This document shows, piece after piece, positions 26,229 to 39,100 of a DNA stretch of 64,000 bases. Where the stretch lies: positions 124,001 to 188,000 of the forward strand of contig WIXG01000013.1 of NCBI GenBank assembly GCA_009869945.1, in the 5' to 3' direction. The translations under genes and the position numbers were made by a program. The notes under the pieces were generated by a model. It did no database searches and was not told where the DNA came from. It was given only the letters and a program-made list of their open reading frames with translations. The DNA is from Mesaphorura yosii (taxonomy: Eukaryota > Arthropoda > Collembola > Poduromorpha > Tullbergiidae). How positions within the stretch are numbered: the stretch's first letter is position 1; every line of letters begins with the position of its first letter.

Positions 26229-27120
26229 AGGAGTACCCTGAAGCGACGTCAGGACGCCCGGACTAATTTCTAACTTGTGCGTAAACTAATCCTTTTATCC
26301 TAAACAATTTGTGTTCAATTTATGATTATCCAAGAGTGAAACATTTTTCATTTTTGTCTTTTAAGTCTGTGAGATGCAAAATCACTGTAAGTAAATTCTT
26401 TGTTATTCCATCCGCAGGAATGAAGTTTCAATTATTTTATTACTTTTTTGCATATGCTGACGAAGATAACAATCTTGAGTTTTTAATTACTTACGTTTAC
26501 GCCGCAAGTCAGAGATTTTGAAACTTGCTCTATTGAATATCGACTAAAAGTTTAAAATTAGGTAAAACTATAAATAAGCAATGGTCAAGCAATAAGGGAA
26601 TTAAAAGTTGAGGAGGCTCAAATAATAATATAATAATACTTCCTAGTTCAATATCACAACTTTAAAAAAGGAATCTATTATAATTAGGAAACTTAGGATC
26701 ATTCTATCACTCATGCGGACAAGAGCCATTGGATTGGGCCTGCTGGAATTAAAAAGGGATACTATTTGATTAACTTGACTTGGATATAGTTATAGCTTTG
26801 AATTTTGGCTTCCCCATGCGAATAGCTTTGTGCGCGTGTCGTGGGATATAAAATAGACTTATCGAATATTGCATATGGCTACAGATGGGTTGACGAACTA
26901 CTCAATAGCTTGCGGCCGAGCGAAAGCGGGCCGTGTCGTCTTTGTCATATTATTACACAATTGACGAGTTTCAGCCTCAGTCGGCCAAGTTATTATCAAG
27001 GGTCCAGTGGTCTAAGGAATAATATCATCTAAATATAATTTACAGTCTCACATCGACTTTTCTTACTTGTTCACCTCCTCTCTGCAGTGACTATGCAACC
27101 TTTCCGAATGAATAACTAAA
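26229..27120. other. AT-rich intergenic region
   Basis: About 0.9 kb between convergent EXO1 and the ABCG gene, AT-rich, with no convincing reading frame. It should contain both 3' UTRs. No exact AATAAA stood out for EXO1. Confidence 0.45.
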
Positions 27121-30100
27121 TTACTTCCTTTCCGCCATGATTTTAAATCTTAATGCCCAATACGACATGAATCGACAGAGTAGAAGAAGCAGAAACAGAA
27201 AACAGCCTTGCTGAAGTACGTCGATATCGACTGCGTCGAGTTGTTCCAGAAACTTGATGGGATTTTTGAAGTGACAGTATGGATCGCCTGCAAGAATGAA
27301 ACGCGTGCACATGGCACATTAAAACGAGAACGTCATCGCATAGTTGTGTCTTGTAGACTTACCACATCGGAGGTTGTCCCGATTGAAACCGTACACGGCT
27401 GTCAACGTTGACTGGAATGCATACTTTGCGTATGACACGTACGAAACCCACCGCAGATAAACCGGAACAGCGTTGAGTGTGACGAAGAAGCCTCCAAACA
27501 GAAAGACTGGAATTGTTGATACTGGAAATGATAATAAATCAAATCTTCAGGTGATGCAGTTGACAATTTAAGCGTTAAACGGTCTCCAATGCCGATGGTA
27601 GCGTTTTTACCTGGCGCGATAAATACTGAGCTCTGTATTGAGCAAGCAGCTCCAATCAGCAGTCCAATTGATTGTGCAACTAGCGATATTAGAATTGACA
27701 CTCCGCAAACGATGGCAAACCGAAAGAACTCGCGTGGTTGTTCTAAAGTTAAAGCAAGCGAGAGAATTAGATGTTGAAAAGTATTCAGAACGTCATTTTG
27801 TGATCTCACCTGTCATGAAGTACGTGATGATGACGTACAAGAATGGAAAGAAGAGCTGGAACGGTAGATCAGCAATCGTTCGTGCTAAGAAATAAGATTT
27901 GAGAGAATACCAGCAGTTGAGATGCTCCCGCACCAAAACACCACGTTCCAGTGGAACTGCAAAGGAAATTAACTATGAAATATCTTTCCTACCCATAATA
28001 TTCTATTTTACGTACATGTGAGTACAGTTGTCATCATGGCTGAGAACACCATAAAGAGTAAACCAAAGAAGAGATTCCCTGCATTGTTGAACGTCTTTGA
28101 AGCGTCATTTCCACTATCGTGATAAATGGCTCCGATCAAAAGTCCAACAAGAATTGTTGAGGAAAACCGTAAATGAGTCAGCATCTAAAGAGCATAGAGG
28201 CAATGGCAATGATCATAAATGTGAGATATGGCATGGCGTCACGGGGGAAATGTGAGAATTCGAATTTGAGCTCGTACCATATCGCGAGATACGCAAAGAA
28301 ATGATCGTTTCAGTAGAACCGTGAACTGATTCCAGAATTTGCGTCCGCGCATCAACCTGCTGTCTTGCTTGTAGTATGTTGTTTCAGCGTACACCATTTT
28401 GCCATCATCTTGACCATCATTTATTAATGAGATTGACACTTCATCGTCCACCTTCAGCTTGCTACCGCTGCGCTGTTGATTGGCATGCGCATGCGCGCTC
28501 GGTGTGATGGCCCGTTCCTCCATGGTCGACCCTCCCGTTGAGCCCACATCGTTGAAGTCATTATCAAGTCCACTTGAGTCGGAGTCTGAGCTGAGTGCAG
28601 TCGCTTTTGCCAAAATACTTATCCACTGTTCGCCGTAGTCTCCCGAAGCAACTTCAATCGCTGCAAAAATATTTGTCACATACTTTAGCGAATCGGTTAC
28701 ACACGACAATGAAATGCCGTGCCCTCATTTGGAGCTTATCTCTGACACTTGAATTACTTCCTCATGCTGATATCAGGCTACATGAGTATAGTAAATTCAT
28801 TGTAGCAAGTATTTTGCCGTTCTTACCAAAGTCAGCCGGGTTGTGATATGCTGGGCAATTCAAGCCTTGTCTAGCGAGAAACGGCACAACCGATCGAATC
28901 GGACCTCGATACAGACAGTGGCCCTTCGAGAGGAGGTAGAGCGAGTCGAATTGTTCGAATATCCTTGCACTTGGCTGATGGATAGTCGCAATGATCGTTC
29001 GGCCACCCTTCGCCAAAGCTTTCAGTAATGCGACGCAGCTGTAACACGTTACGCTGTCCAAACCACTCGTGGGCTCGTCGAAGAACATCAGAGGTGGACT
29101 AGGAAGACAGAATATGAGTCTTAATTAATGTTGAACTATTAAAATCAGACAATTTGAAGTCAGGCTTACTTATTGATGAGTTCCAGCGCGATTGCGAGTC
29201 GCTTCCGTTGTCCGCCAGACAGGCTGGCAGTCTTTGTCTTTTCGCATTCGGAAAGTCCAATTGTTTCGAGAATTTGTGAAACCTGTTGTGATGAACAAAA
29301 AAGCACATAATGATTATGAAGATTCATAAAGTCATTTTTCGCTATTCCAGCTCACCCTTTCATATTTTTGTTTTTTACTGGTACCAAGTGGGAGTTTCAA
29401 CGAAGCAGCAAACGTCATTGCTTCGAGAACTGTCAAATGCTGGAGCAGTACATCATCTTGCATAATGTAGCACGACAACTTCCGAAATTGTGACAAATCA
29501 CGCAGCTTGCCATTCACGCTAATTGTGCCCTGCACATTGTGTGTTCTGCACAAGTAAGAACGAGGACAAATTAGGACATTTATGCAAGTTCAGTGTATTC
29601 TCATTTCTAAATTAATTCGGGATTCACTGCGAGTGAAGCAACAATTTTTGCTGTCTGAACTCAATTATATTGTTCAGTTCAAGGTTCAATAAGTTACGAT
29701 GTTCAAAAAAGAAAGTTTTTCATTTGAATATGAGAGAAATGAGAAACAAACTCAGGATTTCAGGATGTTGCGTCTTAAAATGAGACACATTGCGAACTTA
29801 CTTGTACCCAGCCAGAATGTTCATGAGCGTGCTTTTGCCAGCACCTGAAGGTCCCATAATCGCTGTTAGCTCGCCCGGTTTGAAGATGCCAGACACTTCG
29901 TCAATGATATTCTTCATTTCCTTTGATACGAGTGGTCCCAATCCACCAACTGTGATGGAAATTATGCATTAGACTTATCGGGGTTTAATCCATTACGTCG
30001 TGCAAATATTTCACGATCTTGGCTTACATCTTCTTGACGGCGAGTCTGGAACTGAATAAGTTAGATCGCTGAATTCCAGAGTGAGCGGTGGATGGTTTGG

Positions 30101-33100
30101 CATGTCGGAAACCAGCATTTTGGTGGCTTGTGTGACTCTACAATTGACACAGAAAATGGCACGCAATTAGTCTTCCTATTTGCACAATGCCAAACTGAGA
30201 TTGAGAATGAACTGAACTCTTCTGTCGGAACGCATTCAGTTCACCTGCCGCATACAAGTGAATTTTACAACTGTTCATTAAAGTTTTACTTGAGTCTTCT
30301 AATCTGTGCACTGGAGCAATTAATTGCTCTGAATAAATCATGAGGTATGTTCATTGTGCTTGTGCTCTATGTTGTTGAGCACGCTTGTAAAAAGTATCCA
30401 AAAGTATGCAGTAGTGCAAAGCTCCAAGTACAAGTACAAGGTGTACATGGACCCGTAAACCTTTGGCCCAGAGCTGGCTAATCAGTGCAAACGACGGGCT
30501 TGTTGTAGCATACATTCCAATGTGCTAGCACTCGTGCTACGCAATAATTTAATCAGACACAAATAGTACTAGCATGGGCAATTCATGAGTCTGAAAGCTG
30601 AGTACATGCGACCCGGATAAGCAGTGAAGCGAGAACGAGAGTAAAAAGTGCAAGTGGTTTTTAAAACTCTGCCAAACACCTGTACAGCAGAAATAGCGCA
30701 CATGTAAGTTATTGCACAGAAAATGCAACATTGCCCTTCATTGTACACAGTGGCAGGTCCGACTTGTGTAATCAGTTGACCAGACCTTCGGACTATTGAC
30801 TTGTGAGTAACACTCCGTCAAAACAAACTGCACCATCGCACTATGAAACTCGAAAATGAAAAGTGATCACGAATTGATTAAATGGCAAGGCTAAAATGTA
30901 AATGACTTCTACATCCATAGCTTAGCGTGTTATCAGTCACAATTGCCAATTACGATTTGGCAGTCTAAAGATAGGATCTCTGGCTCACCAGAAAGCGAAA
31001 CCAATGAAGAATGAGAACAGACAAGAATCTTCAATCTTCGAAGGTCAATTCGGCGTTAATTAAATTAAATTGTCAAATAAAGATGCAATTCATGGTCGAG
31101 TCTTTGCACACTGGAAGGTTATTTTTAGCTGTTGCTGCTTTCAGCTCAGATTTCGCCAACTTTATGATTTTAAACATGACACAGTTTCAATTCATCTTCT
31201 CTTTTCTCTTTTGGAAGTTGACTGACTGGCGATACTGACGAATGACGATCGCAGACAAAGTCTCATGAGACTGACGTCACTTACTGATGTACAGAGTAAT
31301 TAATGATCGAAGTAAACCGACATACAGGAAGTCGAAACCTCCTTTTACTTGATATTGATGGAACTTTAAACTTTGAGCCTGATCCGAACCTGGTAATACG
31401 CTCGAATGTTTTCGCGAACCAATTTTTCAGTGAAACTTCATAATAAGCTGACATAATGACGCATCGCGTTCACGGGGCGTCAATCATTGCAGAAGATATC
31501 GCACGGAAAGGGAAGCCTTTCAAATGCTCCATGGAATGATCAAATATGCCGTATGGCTCCTGAAAGTTGAAAACCATTGCTCACATTTACTGTACCCAAG
31601 CCCCAGCCCCAACTTACATTCTGACCTCCCGTAACGCCGTGTTCAAAACAATTGGTTCTGGAGACGGAAGGAGCTGCGGGGGAATCTTGTCTCCGACAGG
31701 ACCGATACATGTGATTTTGAGTTTTTTCGGATACTTTCGTGACAGTCCCGCTTCATCTGACACCAAAGGCACTTTGGCCGGTGCTGGCACCGACAACGAA
31801 GCTGGTGCTTCTCCGAGTTCACTCATTATTGCAATATATCGGGATATGAGCACGCAAATTGGATTTAACAAGACACAAATTCCCGGAACAAGATTCGAAA
31901 TGAAACTAGTTAGACAAGTTAAGAAATGTGCATAACGTGAGCTGCGACTATACTACAAGTACGGTTCCAAGAACGCACAAATCGAATGATGAGTTTAGTG
32001 TAAGTGTCCGCAGTTTAACTAGAACCTGACAACGTTTCTACATTTCGTTTTATTAAACTCGTTTAACTCCCTTACCAAGAAGGAATTAACTACCATGACC
32101 TCCTGAATGTGCCAATTTAATAGTGCTTTAATAATGGTTTAACTCTGGCACTGAGCTAAACCTTTTGTCTCAGGGAATTGTGTGCAGCTTAATGATGTCA
32201 GAGGTGTGTATCCGTACAATGGGCTTATCATACGATGAAATAATTGTTGAGGCATTGTTGACGCCGGGACTCCAAATTTTCCATGTATTCTAGCATTTTG
32301 ATATTTTGCATGCTGTGCCGCAAACAGCAATGGTCAAACTCAATCTAAACTAAATCTGCACTCAATTTCTCATACGACTGAATGCATCATTGGACACGTA
32401 TGAATTCAAATGGCTTCATATAAAATACACGACACAGGGCTAACGTGTTTACCATCTCGAATTCGAGCTAATGAACACGGAGAATCTTTGGAGTTTGTTA
32501 ATTAATTCATTCATTGTGCGTGGGCATTTAATATCAATTTTAATTACTCAATCGATGTCCTCTCTCACGCGTAACTGAACAGAGGATATCCCTTGAACTC
32601 TACACTTGCAAAATATCACACTCAGAGAACTCTAGATTGTGTTCCAGTTTCAGAAACAACAAGTCCAGCACGGCAAATGGTTGTTGAGTGACCTTTTAAA
32701 TAGGTTTGACAATCGTCGAAGAAGACAAAAGGTCGTAAGCAGCAAATTGTGAAAAATTCATGGCGTGGAAATGCGAAAGAATATTCTGGGGCAATTCTTA
32801 ACACGGAAGTACGCAATGGTCAGAGCTCCCAAAATGCGTAGTTCTTCATTCGCCAGAAGCGGAATGGATTTATCGGGCATCTGATATTTTTCTGTGAACA
32901 TTCAAGTATTTATGACCCAATTCTACGTCACAAAAACGTGCCGTCGTCGTGTAGTACCCTTTGATGTGCTTCGGGCATGAAATGTTTGTTCTTTGCGATG
33001 AGGCAATTAAACAATCGATTCTTAGTAAAACGCTCAACGTAGTATTTCAAGTTATTTATAGTGAGCTAGCTGCGTACACTCTAAATAATTCAGGTTACGA

Positions 33101-36100
33101 ACTTTCGTCAAAACTCCTCGAGTGCGTAATATGAGAAATGATAGCTAAATTTTACCCTTCCGCGTTGACTGGTGGATTTTTCCCGATAATCATCTCGGAA
33201 TTTACCCACTCTTCGCAATTTTGGAGAGTTGAGAGCTGGTCTGTCGCGTCATCAACGTCGTCGATGAATTTCATGTGATTCATGTCGATGTGAGCCATCG
33301 TTTCTCTTTAACATGTAAAAGACTTAAAACCTTTAAAATACTGAAAATCAGGCGAAAATATTCACAGAACTACTGGTATGACACTATGAAAGATGCACTA
33401 ATTAATGAACACACTCAATTAATTGTGAGGACAAGAAGGCACATGGAACTTTGGCGAGAAGATTTGTACTTTGTACTGCAACCGTCTTGCCTGTCTGAAG
33501 GCAGACAGCGAATTGAAGAATAATTACAATTTCTGAAGGTTCCATCCAGCAACGATTAAAGAGGGACGAAGGTAGATTAGACGACTTATTTTTTGCGAGA
33601 ACGAAGCAAGAATCTGGTACATCTGTACTTAGCGTGTGTTCGTGGTTTCTTAGGATAAACCTCATTATTAATCTGCCAGCACGATGCGCTCAGCTCACGA
33701 TTGCAGTTTTTTCCATTATACTCGTCTACTTGTCGTATCGTAGTACTCCGGACTTCACTTCACACTGTTCGTCATTAACGTGTACGCGTAGTATGAATGC
33801 GCACGCTCATGGCCCTTGCTGATAATGAATGATTGCCCGGGATTATCGTTACGGTCACACGTGCAAACATGGATGGAAAATTGAAGTTTTTTACCTGTGC
33901 AATTCAGTAAATGAAGCTTCTTTCTTTATGAGGTTTGATTGGATGAATCTTAATTTTGCAAGTTAAAATTAGCTTGCTCACTGCTATTACCAAGGTTGGA
34001 GGAGATTTCGCATCTTGATTGTTCGATGCCATGCACTTTTGCATCGCTTCTTTTACTGTCGAATTTATTTTGAAATTCCTCATTTATAAATCACTTGGTG
34101 CAAGTTAAGCAATTGGCCTTTAGTAAATTAAGCTTCATGGCTGCCAGCAATTATCTCAAAGATCAGATCAGTGAATCATCAACAATGGATTCAAGCTAAT
34201 GTAAAGGTAGTCTAGTGTTCTTCCTTCAATATTCTATGTCAAGGTTTGAACTTCCACACGGTCAAGCTCTACAACAGTAAAACAAAAAGGCAGGCGTTGT
34301 CTCACTTTACTCGACTTTAGTTTGAAGTTGCTAACCATGAGAATTGAGAAAATCTCATTCTTGTTCTCAGAGTTTACTTAACTTCAACTATCCTCACTTT
34401 GAGGTGTCCTTCAAGAGCTGGTCGGTTGATCACATAATTAAAAGACACTGCTTCCTTCCGTCTTTATCTCTGCTTGCAGACAAGTCGTGCTCACACAAAT
34501 TACGATCCAAAGTTATCGTAAACTTTAGTTCCATGAAGTAGGAACTTCGCATTTGGCAGGTATCACAGGGCTAACGGCTTTTTCCTTAAATGTAGAGGAC
34601 GATTAAATCAATTTACTAATGAGCCATGAATCAAAATAGGCATTAAAATCGTAAATTAGGAACGTGAAACTGGGCCGCATAAATCACGGACTCGTGAAAG
34701 CCCTTAACATCAATTTATGCTCGCATTTCATGGTTGATTGCCCATTTCTTCTTAGTTTTATTTCCCAATTAAATTAAGCAGCATCACAAGGAACTCACAG
34801 TCATCAGCATACTCTTATATAACCAAAAATGCAAACATAACTGCAGAAACCGCAAGCCCAGTCAGTTGAGCCAACATGAGCCTGACTCACCTTTACTTGC
34901 GCAACGCAGCCAGACAAACATGAATCGCATTTCGCATTGCAACTCTTCGATATTCAATGTCAGTGTCAAAGACAAAGAAGATTAATGTAGCAGGTGACGA
35001 GAAACTGCGAAATGGCTAAAGTACAGCAGTCAGGCGAGTCAAGCCTAACTAGTTTTGTGCAAGGACACTTGCACTTGCGCGTCTTACGCCACAAAAACTG
35101 CAAATAACAAGCGTACAGTTGCTGTTGTCAATATTATGCAGTCATGTGTGTAATTAACAGATAAGTTGCACTGCGAATCTTGAGCATCGCTGTCGCTCGT
35201 GATCCAACCGTCTCATGACGAACAATGACGGTTTTTGCACATTCATTGCACATGACGAACATGAACGCAAAGAGGGTTTAAAACTTCTAACTGCGTTTGG
35301 AACTTGGCTTGGCTTGTGCTTCGCTGGGCAGACCATCGATTTTTAAACACAGGATATAATGCATTCTTTGCAGGGAATAGATTACACAACTTCGCTGACA
35401 GTGAATGATGAGTCCGGAGGCCCTGGACCAATTCGTCATAACGCTAACAATAAAATTAAACATTCAGTAAGCGACTTGCCGCAGTGCATCAGTGTGAGTT
35501 TATTAATCGCTTCGCTTTGAAGCTTTTCTCAAAAAATTTGCTCTGGCCATGAAAAGGAATATCGCACGCCGCACGCCGAAATTAAACTTGGCATAATTGT
35601 GTTGACATTTTTTACAAGCCAATTCACATAATGTTTGTTGAAATTGAATACTGTGAGTATAATGTGAGCTACGCTAAAAAATCTAAAAATCGACAATCGT
35701 TATGCAACATACAACAAGGACCAGGCACAGGGATAGCGTGCTTGTTGTTCACTCAAAGCGTAAGCCGCAATATTGCGACAACTTGTGGTCTCAATGATCG
35801 CACTGTCTCAACCTCAGACCACATCGACTGCACGCGAATGCAATTCTACAAATCTCAGCTTGGCCGTAGTCTACAAGAATAAGAACAAGAATCTCGTATT
35901 TACCTGACGTCATGCTGAACTTGGAGTTCCATGAGCATGTCAGATGATGGGAACTGAAGATCATCGTCGAACACCACGACCTGTCTGTCATTTCGTGTGC
36001 CAGCCGTCGCGGATGGCCCGGGCTGATACCTGTCTGTCTGTGTACGGACTGACGAAACCGAGTGCTGCTGCTTTGGCTCCATTTTCCCAGAAATACAGCT

Positions 36101-36112
36101 CGTGCAATCCAT
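27121..36112 (-). CDS. ABCG1/ABCG4-type ABC half-transporter
   Basis: Membrane half-transporter that dimerises to move sterols or other lipids using ATP. Exons in transcript order: 36112-35904, 30137-30028, 29949-29802, 29545-29356, 29282-29170, 29098-28827, 28660-28278, 28184-28016, 27956-27810, 27742-27611, 27521-27363, 27287-27121; they sum to 732 aa with every phase closed. Seen: Walker [10 protein letters not shown] (about residue 139), C-Y-I-M-Q-D-D, signature L-S-G-G-Q-R-K-R (about 240), Walker [25 protein letters not shown] and V-A-S-G-D-Y-G, then six hydrophobic helices including [13 protein letters not shown], ending [10 protein letters not shown]. Order and motifs match human ABCG1/ABCG4 (reverse half-transporter, nucleotide domain first). 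An acceptor-like site just before the ATG (36112) suggests a spliced leader. The first intron spans 5.8 kb. Confidence 0.95.
30138..35903 (-). other. Large first intron of the ABCG gene
   Basis: 5.8 kb, far longer than any other intron in the window. Apart from the candidate alternative first exon (31618-31826) I recognise no coding sequence, RNA gene or transposon. Its size suggests regulatory content, such as internal promoters or enhancers; this is inference. Confidence 0.5.
31618..31826 (-). CDS. Candidate alternative first coding exon of the ABCG gene
   Basis: An ATG at 31826 opens 69 codons plus two bases, ending in a consensus donor (AGAAT|GTAAGT). The peptide starts [12 protein letters not shown] and is Pro/Val-rich and protein-like. 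The exon ends in phase 2, exactly as the distal first exon (35904-36112) does, so it can join the acceptor at 30137 without a frame change and replace the N-terminal 69 residues. Alternative N-termini are known for ABCG1 proteins. No transcript supports it here, but open frame, donor strength and phase agree. Confidence 0.6.
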
Positions 36113-39100
36113 TTTGAAAATCTGGAATGAGTCTTGAGTCTGAGGTCGGTCTCTCACTCTCAAATCAGTGCACTGTTTAAAGTGTGGCCACTTTCATCTG
36201 CTTAATGCTAATGCAAGTTTCACTTTCTGTAACACAGGCCAAAGAGATTATTTGTGAATGAGTTCACTTGAGCCCTGGCACTACCAAGTCAATAAATGGC
36301 ACTGGCACTCGTTGAGCCCGAGTTCACAGATGTGAGCAGTTAAGAGGTTCTTTGTCTGGTTCTACCTCCGGTGTGACCTGGATAAGACTGAGCACTTGGT
36401 TCTGGTTCTGGTACATAGAAACAGGCTCGCTCCCAAAAAGACGTGTAACTGAGTTCGCGTGCACCGAGAACGAGTTCGCATCTGTGTTTACAATGCAGAG
36501 GACTTTCTCCCGCACCCGTTCCACGAATTGGGTCCGAAAATAGGCAGGAGTGCACCACGCTATGCTCTGGGAACAGCAATAAAGAGTCCGAATATCCTAA
36601 ATGAGACTTTGCAAAAATAGCTGAGCTCTTCTCTGCACTGTTGGCCCCCTGTGTTACGTTGCGTTGTTTCTCCTTAGCAGGCCAATTAATAATTGAATTC
36701 TAATTTTTGCTTTTCCAACAAAGAAGGTTCGTGAGGAGTAAGCAGTAAATTGGCGTAATTGAAGCCCATGGACAATGGGCCTGAAAACAGGCAGACGCAA
36801 AGCAAGAGTAAACACAAAGAGTTATGAACCTCTCAGCTGAACAAGTACGCTAGCACCAAACAGCTATTAGCTACCTCAATTCATATTCGTACGCGTACAT
36901 TTGTACTACAAACTCCTGTACAACTCGTCATCTGCTGCAAAACAATAATGCCTTGTCTGGTGTACTGTCGAGAGCAAGAGTATTTTATTTTTAAACCCCA
37001 TTACGACTTGAATTGCGAATTACAAAAGTGCAACATGTACCGAGATCATTGTGAGACCGCGAAAAGCACAGACAGAAGACTGTGTATTTAGAAACGTGCA
37101 TGCACTCGCGATTCGCAGTATCATTGACTTTGTCTCGGTGCAAGCGTACCGAGCGGCCAGACTTCCAAAATTAAGCGATGCTGGCAGGCTAGAACCTTGC
37201 CATTTGCGAAACACAAACACGAAAAGCGAAAACTCCAACCACGACCACGAGTAGAGCATATCGATTCTTCTAAGGCAAGGCACGGCTTAGCAAGGTAGGT
37301 AGCTTAGTTTTGGGGCGAGAAAACGTGCACCAGTGCACAAGCACCGAGCTCGTTCTCACTCAGCAGCACGTCAGTTCTGAATATAAATTGTTTATTTACC
37401 TGGCAAATGTTGCACTGCAGAAGCGAAGAGACACGGAATTCGCTAAAATAAGTAAACGTAAGCAGCAGCATGCACACAAAAAGAACGCACAGTGCAATTG
37501 TACGATACAAATTCATGTAATTCACGCAGTTTTTGCTTTCATTCGACTCGCACATGCCACCGCCTTGCCTCTGTGAATTGGCTTTGCTAAATTATAAGTT
37601 ATACAGACGGAAACTGAAACTGAAATAATTGCGCTAAGCATGCACACATTTTGCATTTGCATTAATGAGGTGCTAAAAGCCAGGCATGGCCAAAATTTCA
37701 TCCCAAATGTTAGCTGCTGCGCTTGGGGATGCTGCTACGACTTTGTAAGGCTACAAGTACGCCAAACGCCACCCTTTTTGCCAAATTTGAAAAATGATAC
37801 GAGAAGGCTCAATGAAGTTAAAGTTATGCTCGCAAGACATTACCGGACTTGCCGAACTAGTACTAATGCATTCGGTTAAGTGCGCAATATATTTGATAGG
37901 AAATCAATGACCCTCTCAAATGATGAGACTTCTGTCTTGAACCACCCACTCATGTCATTTACTACCGGAATTCTGTTTTTTTGTTTGCGCGAAAGGGCAA
38001 CCTCCTTGAGACTGTTAATTGATTCATAGCCGAGTGCAAGAACTTCATATTATCACCAATTCAGTGCTTCCTCCAATTTCTGATTTAACCAGAAAACCAG
38101 GCCTTAAGATCGATCAGCAAGAACCAAAGCGCTTTATAATTCCAATACCTGACTCAACTCCTCCGAGCAATAATGAATCATTTTTTTCTGTATGTAGAGT
38201 GACACATCGTAAACAGTTGTGTGTTGACTAAAATCATTTTAAGCGTCTTCCTTGCGATTTTTACGTGCAGCCGCAAACAAGCGTGTGAATTCCTCAGATT
38301 GTTGTCCTCTGGTTTCTCGGTGCAGGTGTACTAAAACGGAAAGAGTAATTGGACTTTAGCTCTTTGGAACGTCATCGTCACGAACTTGTGATCGTGATCA
38401 TACGTGCGAAAGCGAAACAAAGCCAGAGAAATTGCCAATTGTTTTAATGCTACGTACCGCAACGCAAACGTACAGCTTAATAAAATTCGTAAAACCTGTT
38501 CCAAGCTTCCACAGTGCTAGCATGGCATCAAGCAGGTCCAGTAAAGTAGCTCATATTTATTTCGCAACCTCGTCCATCATCTTCTAACAGCTTCTGGTCT
38601 GCCTATTTAATCCATTCATCACGCAACTGTCTATTAAATCAACCGTATGTGGCTGCTTTGCTTTGCCTGCCGATGAGAACTTTGTGAACAAAAAGATGCT
38701 TTAATTACCACTTTAGACGGGGCTCTTTGGATTTACGGCAACGGCATTATGCGCAACGCTGAACTGATGTCATGCTCTCACGAAGGTCAGTGCAAGAGTA
38801 CCGAAATCGCATAGCCATCGCCGATTTGACATGTACCTTTGTTACTTGTGGATTGCGGTTTTGGTTTCTAAACCAATTGTCTGATTTTCATCTCTGAAAT
38901 CAATTACCATTGAATGCCTTTAATTTAACGTTCACGTTCTTGAAATTAATCTAGGAAGCATTTCGCTGAAAGCTCGTCTCATGTCTTGGAACAAATTGAA
39001 TTAATGCGACGTTGATTGGACTCATGTTTTTCAGCTCTCTCTGTCTCTGTCTCAGCATTTGTGACGCTGCGTTTAGCGAGCAGTATCACCAAGTCAGAAG

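Noticed and set aside
31567-31935. 122-codon + strand frame in the ABCG intron
   Set aside because: It is the mirror of the candidate alternative exon on the - strand, whose ATG, donor and phase are far better.
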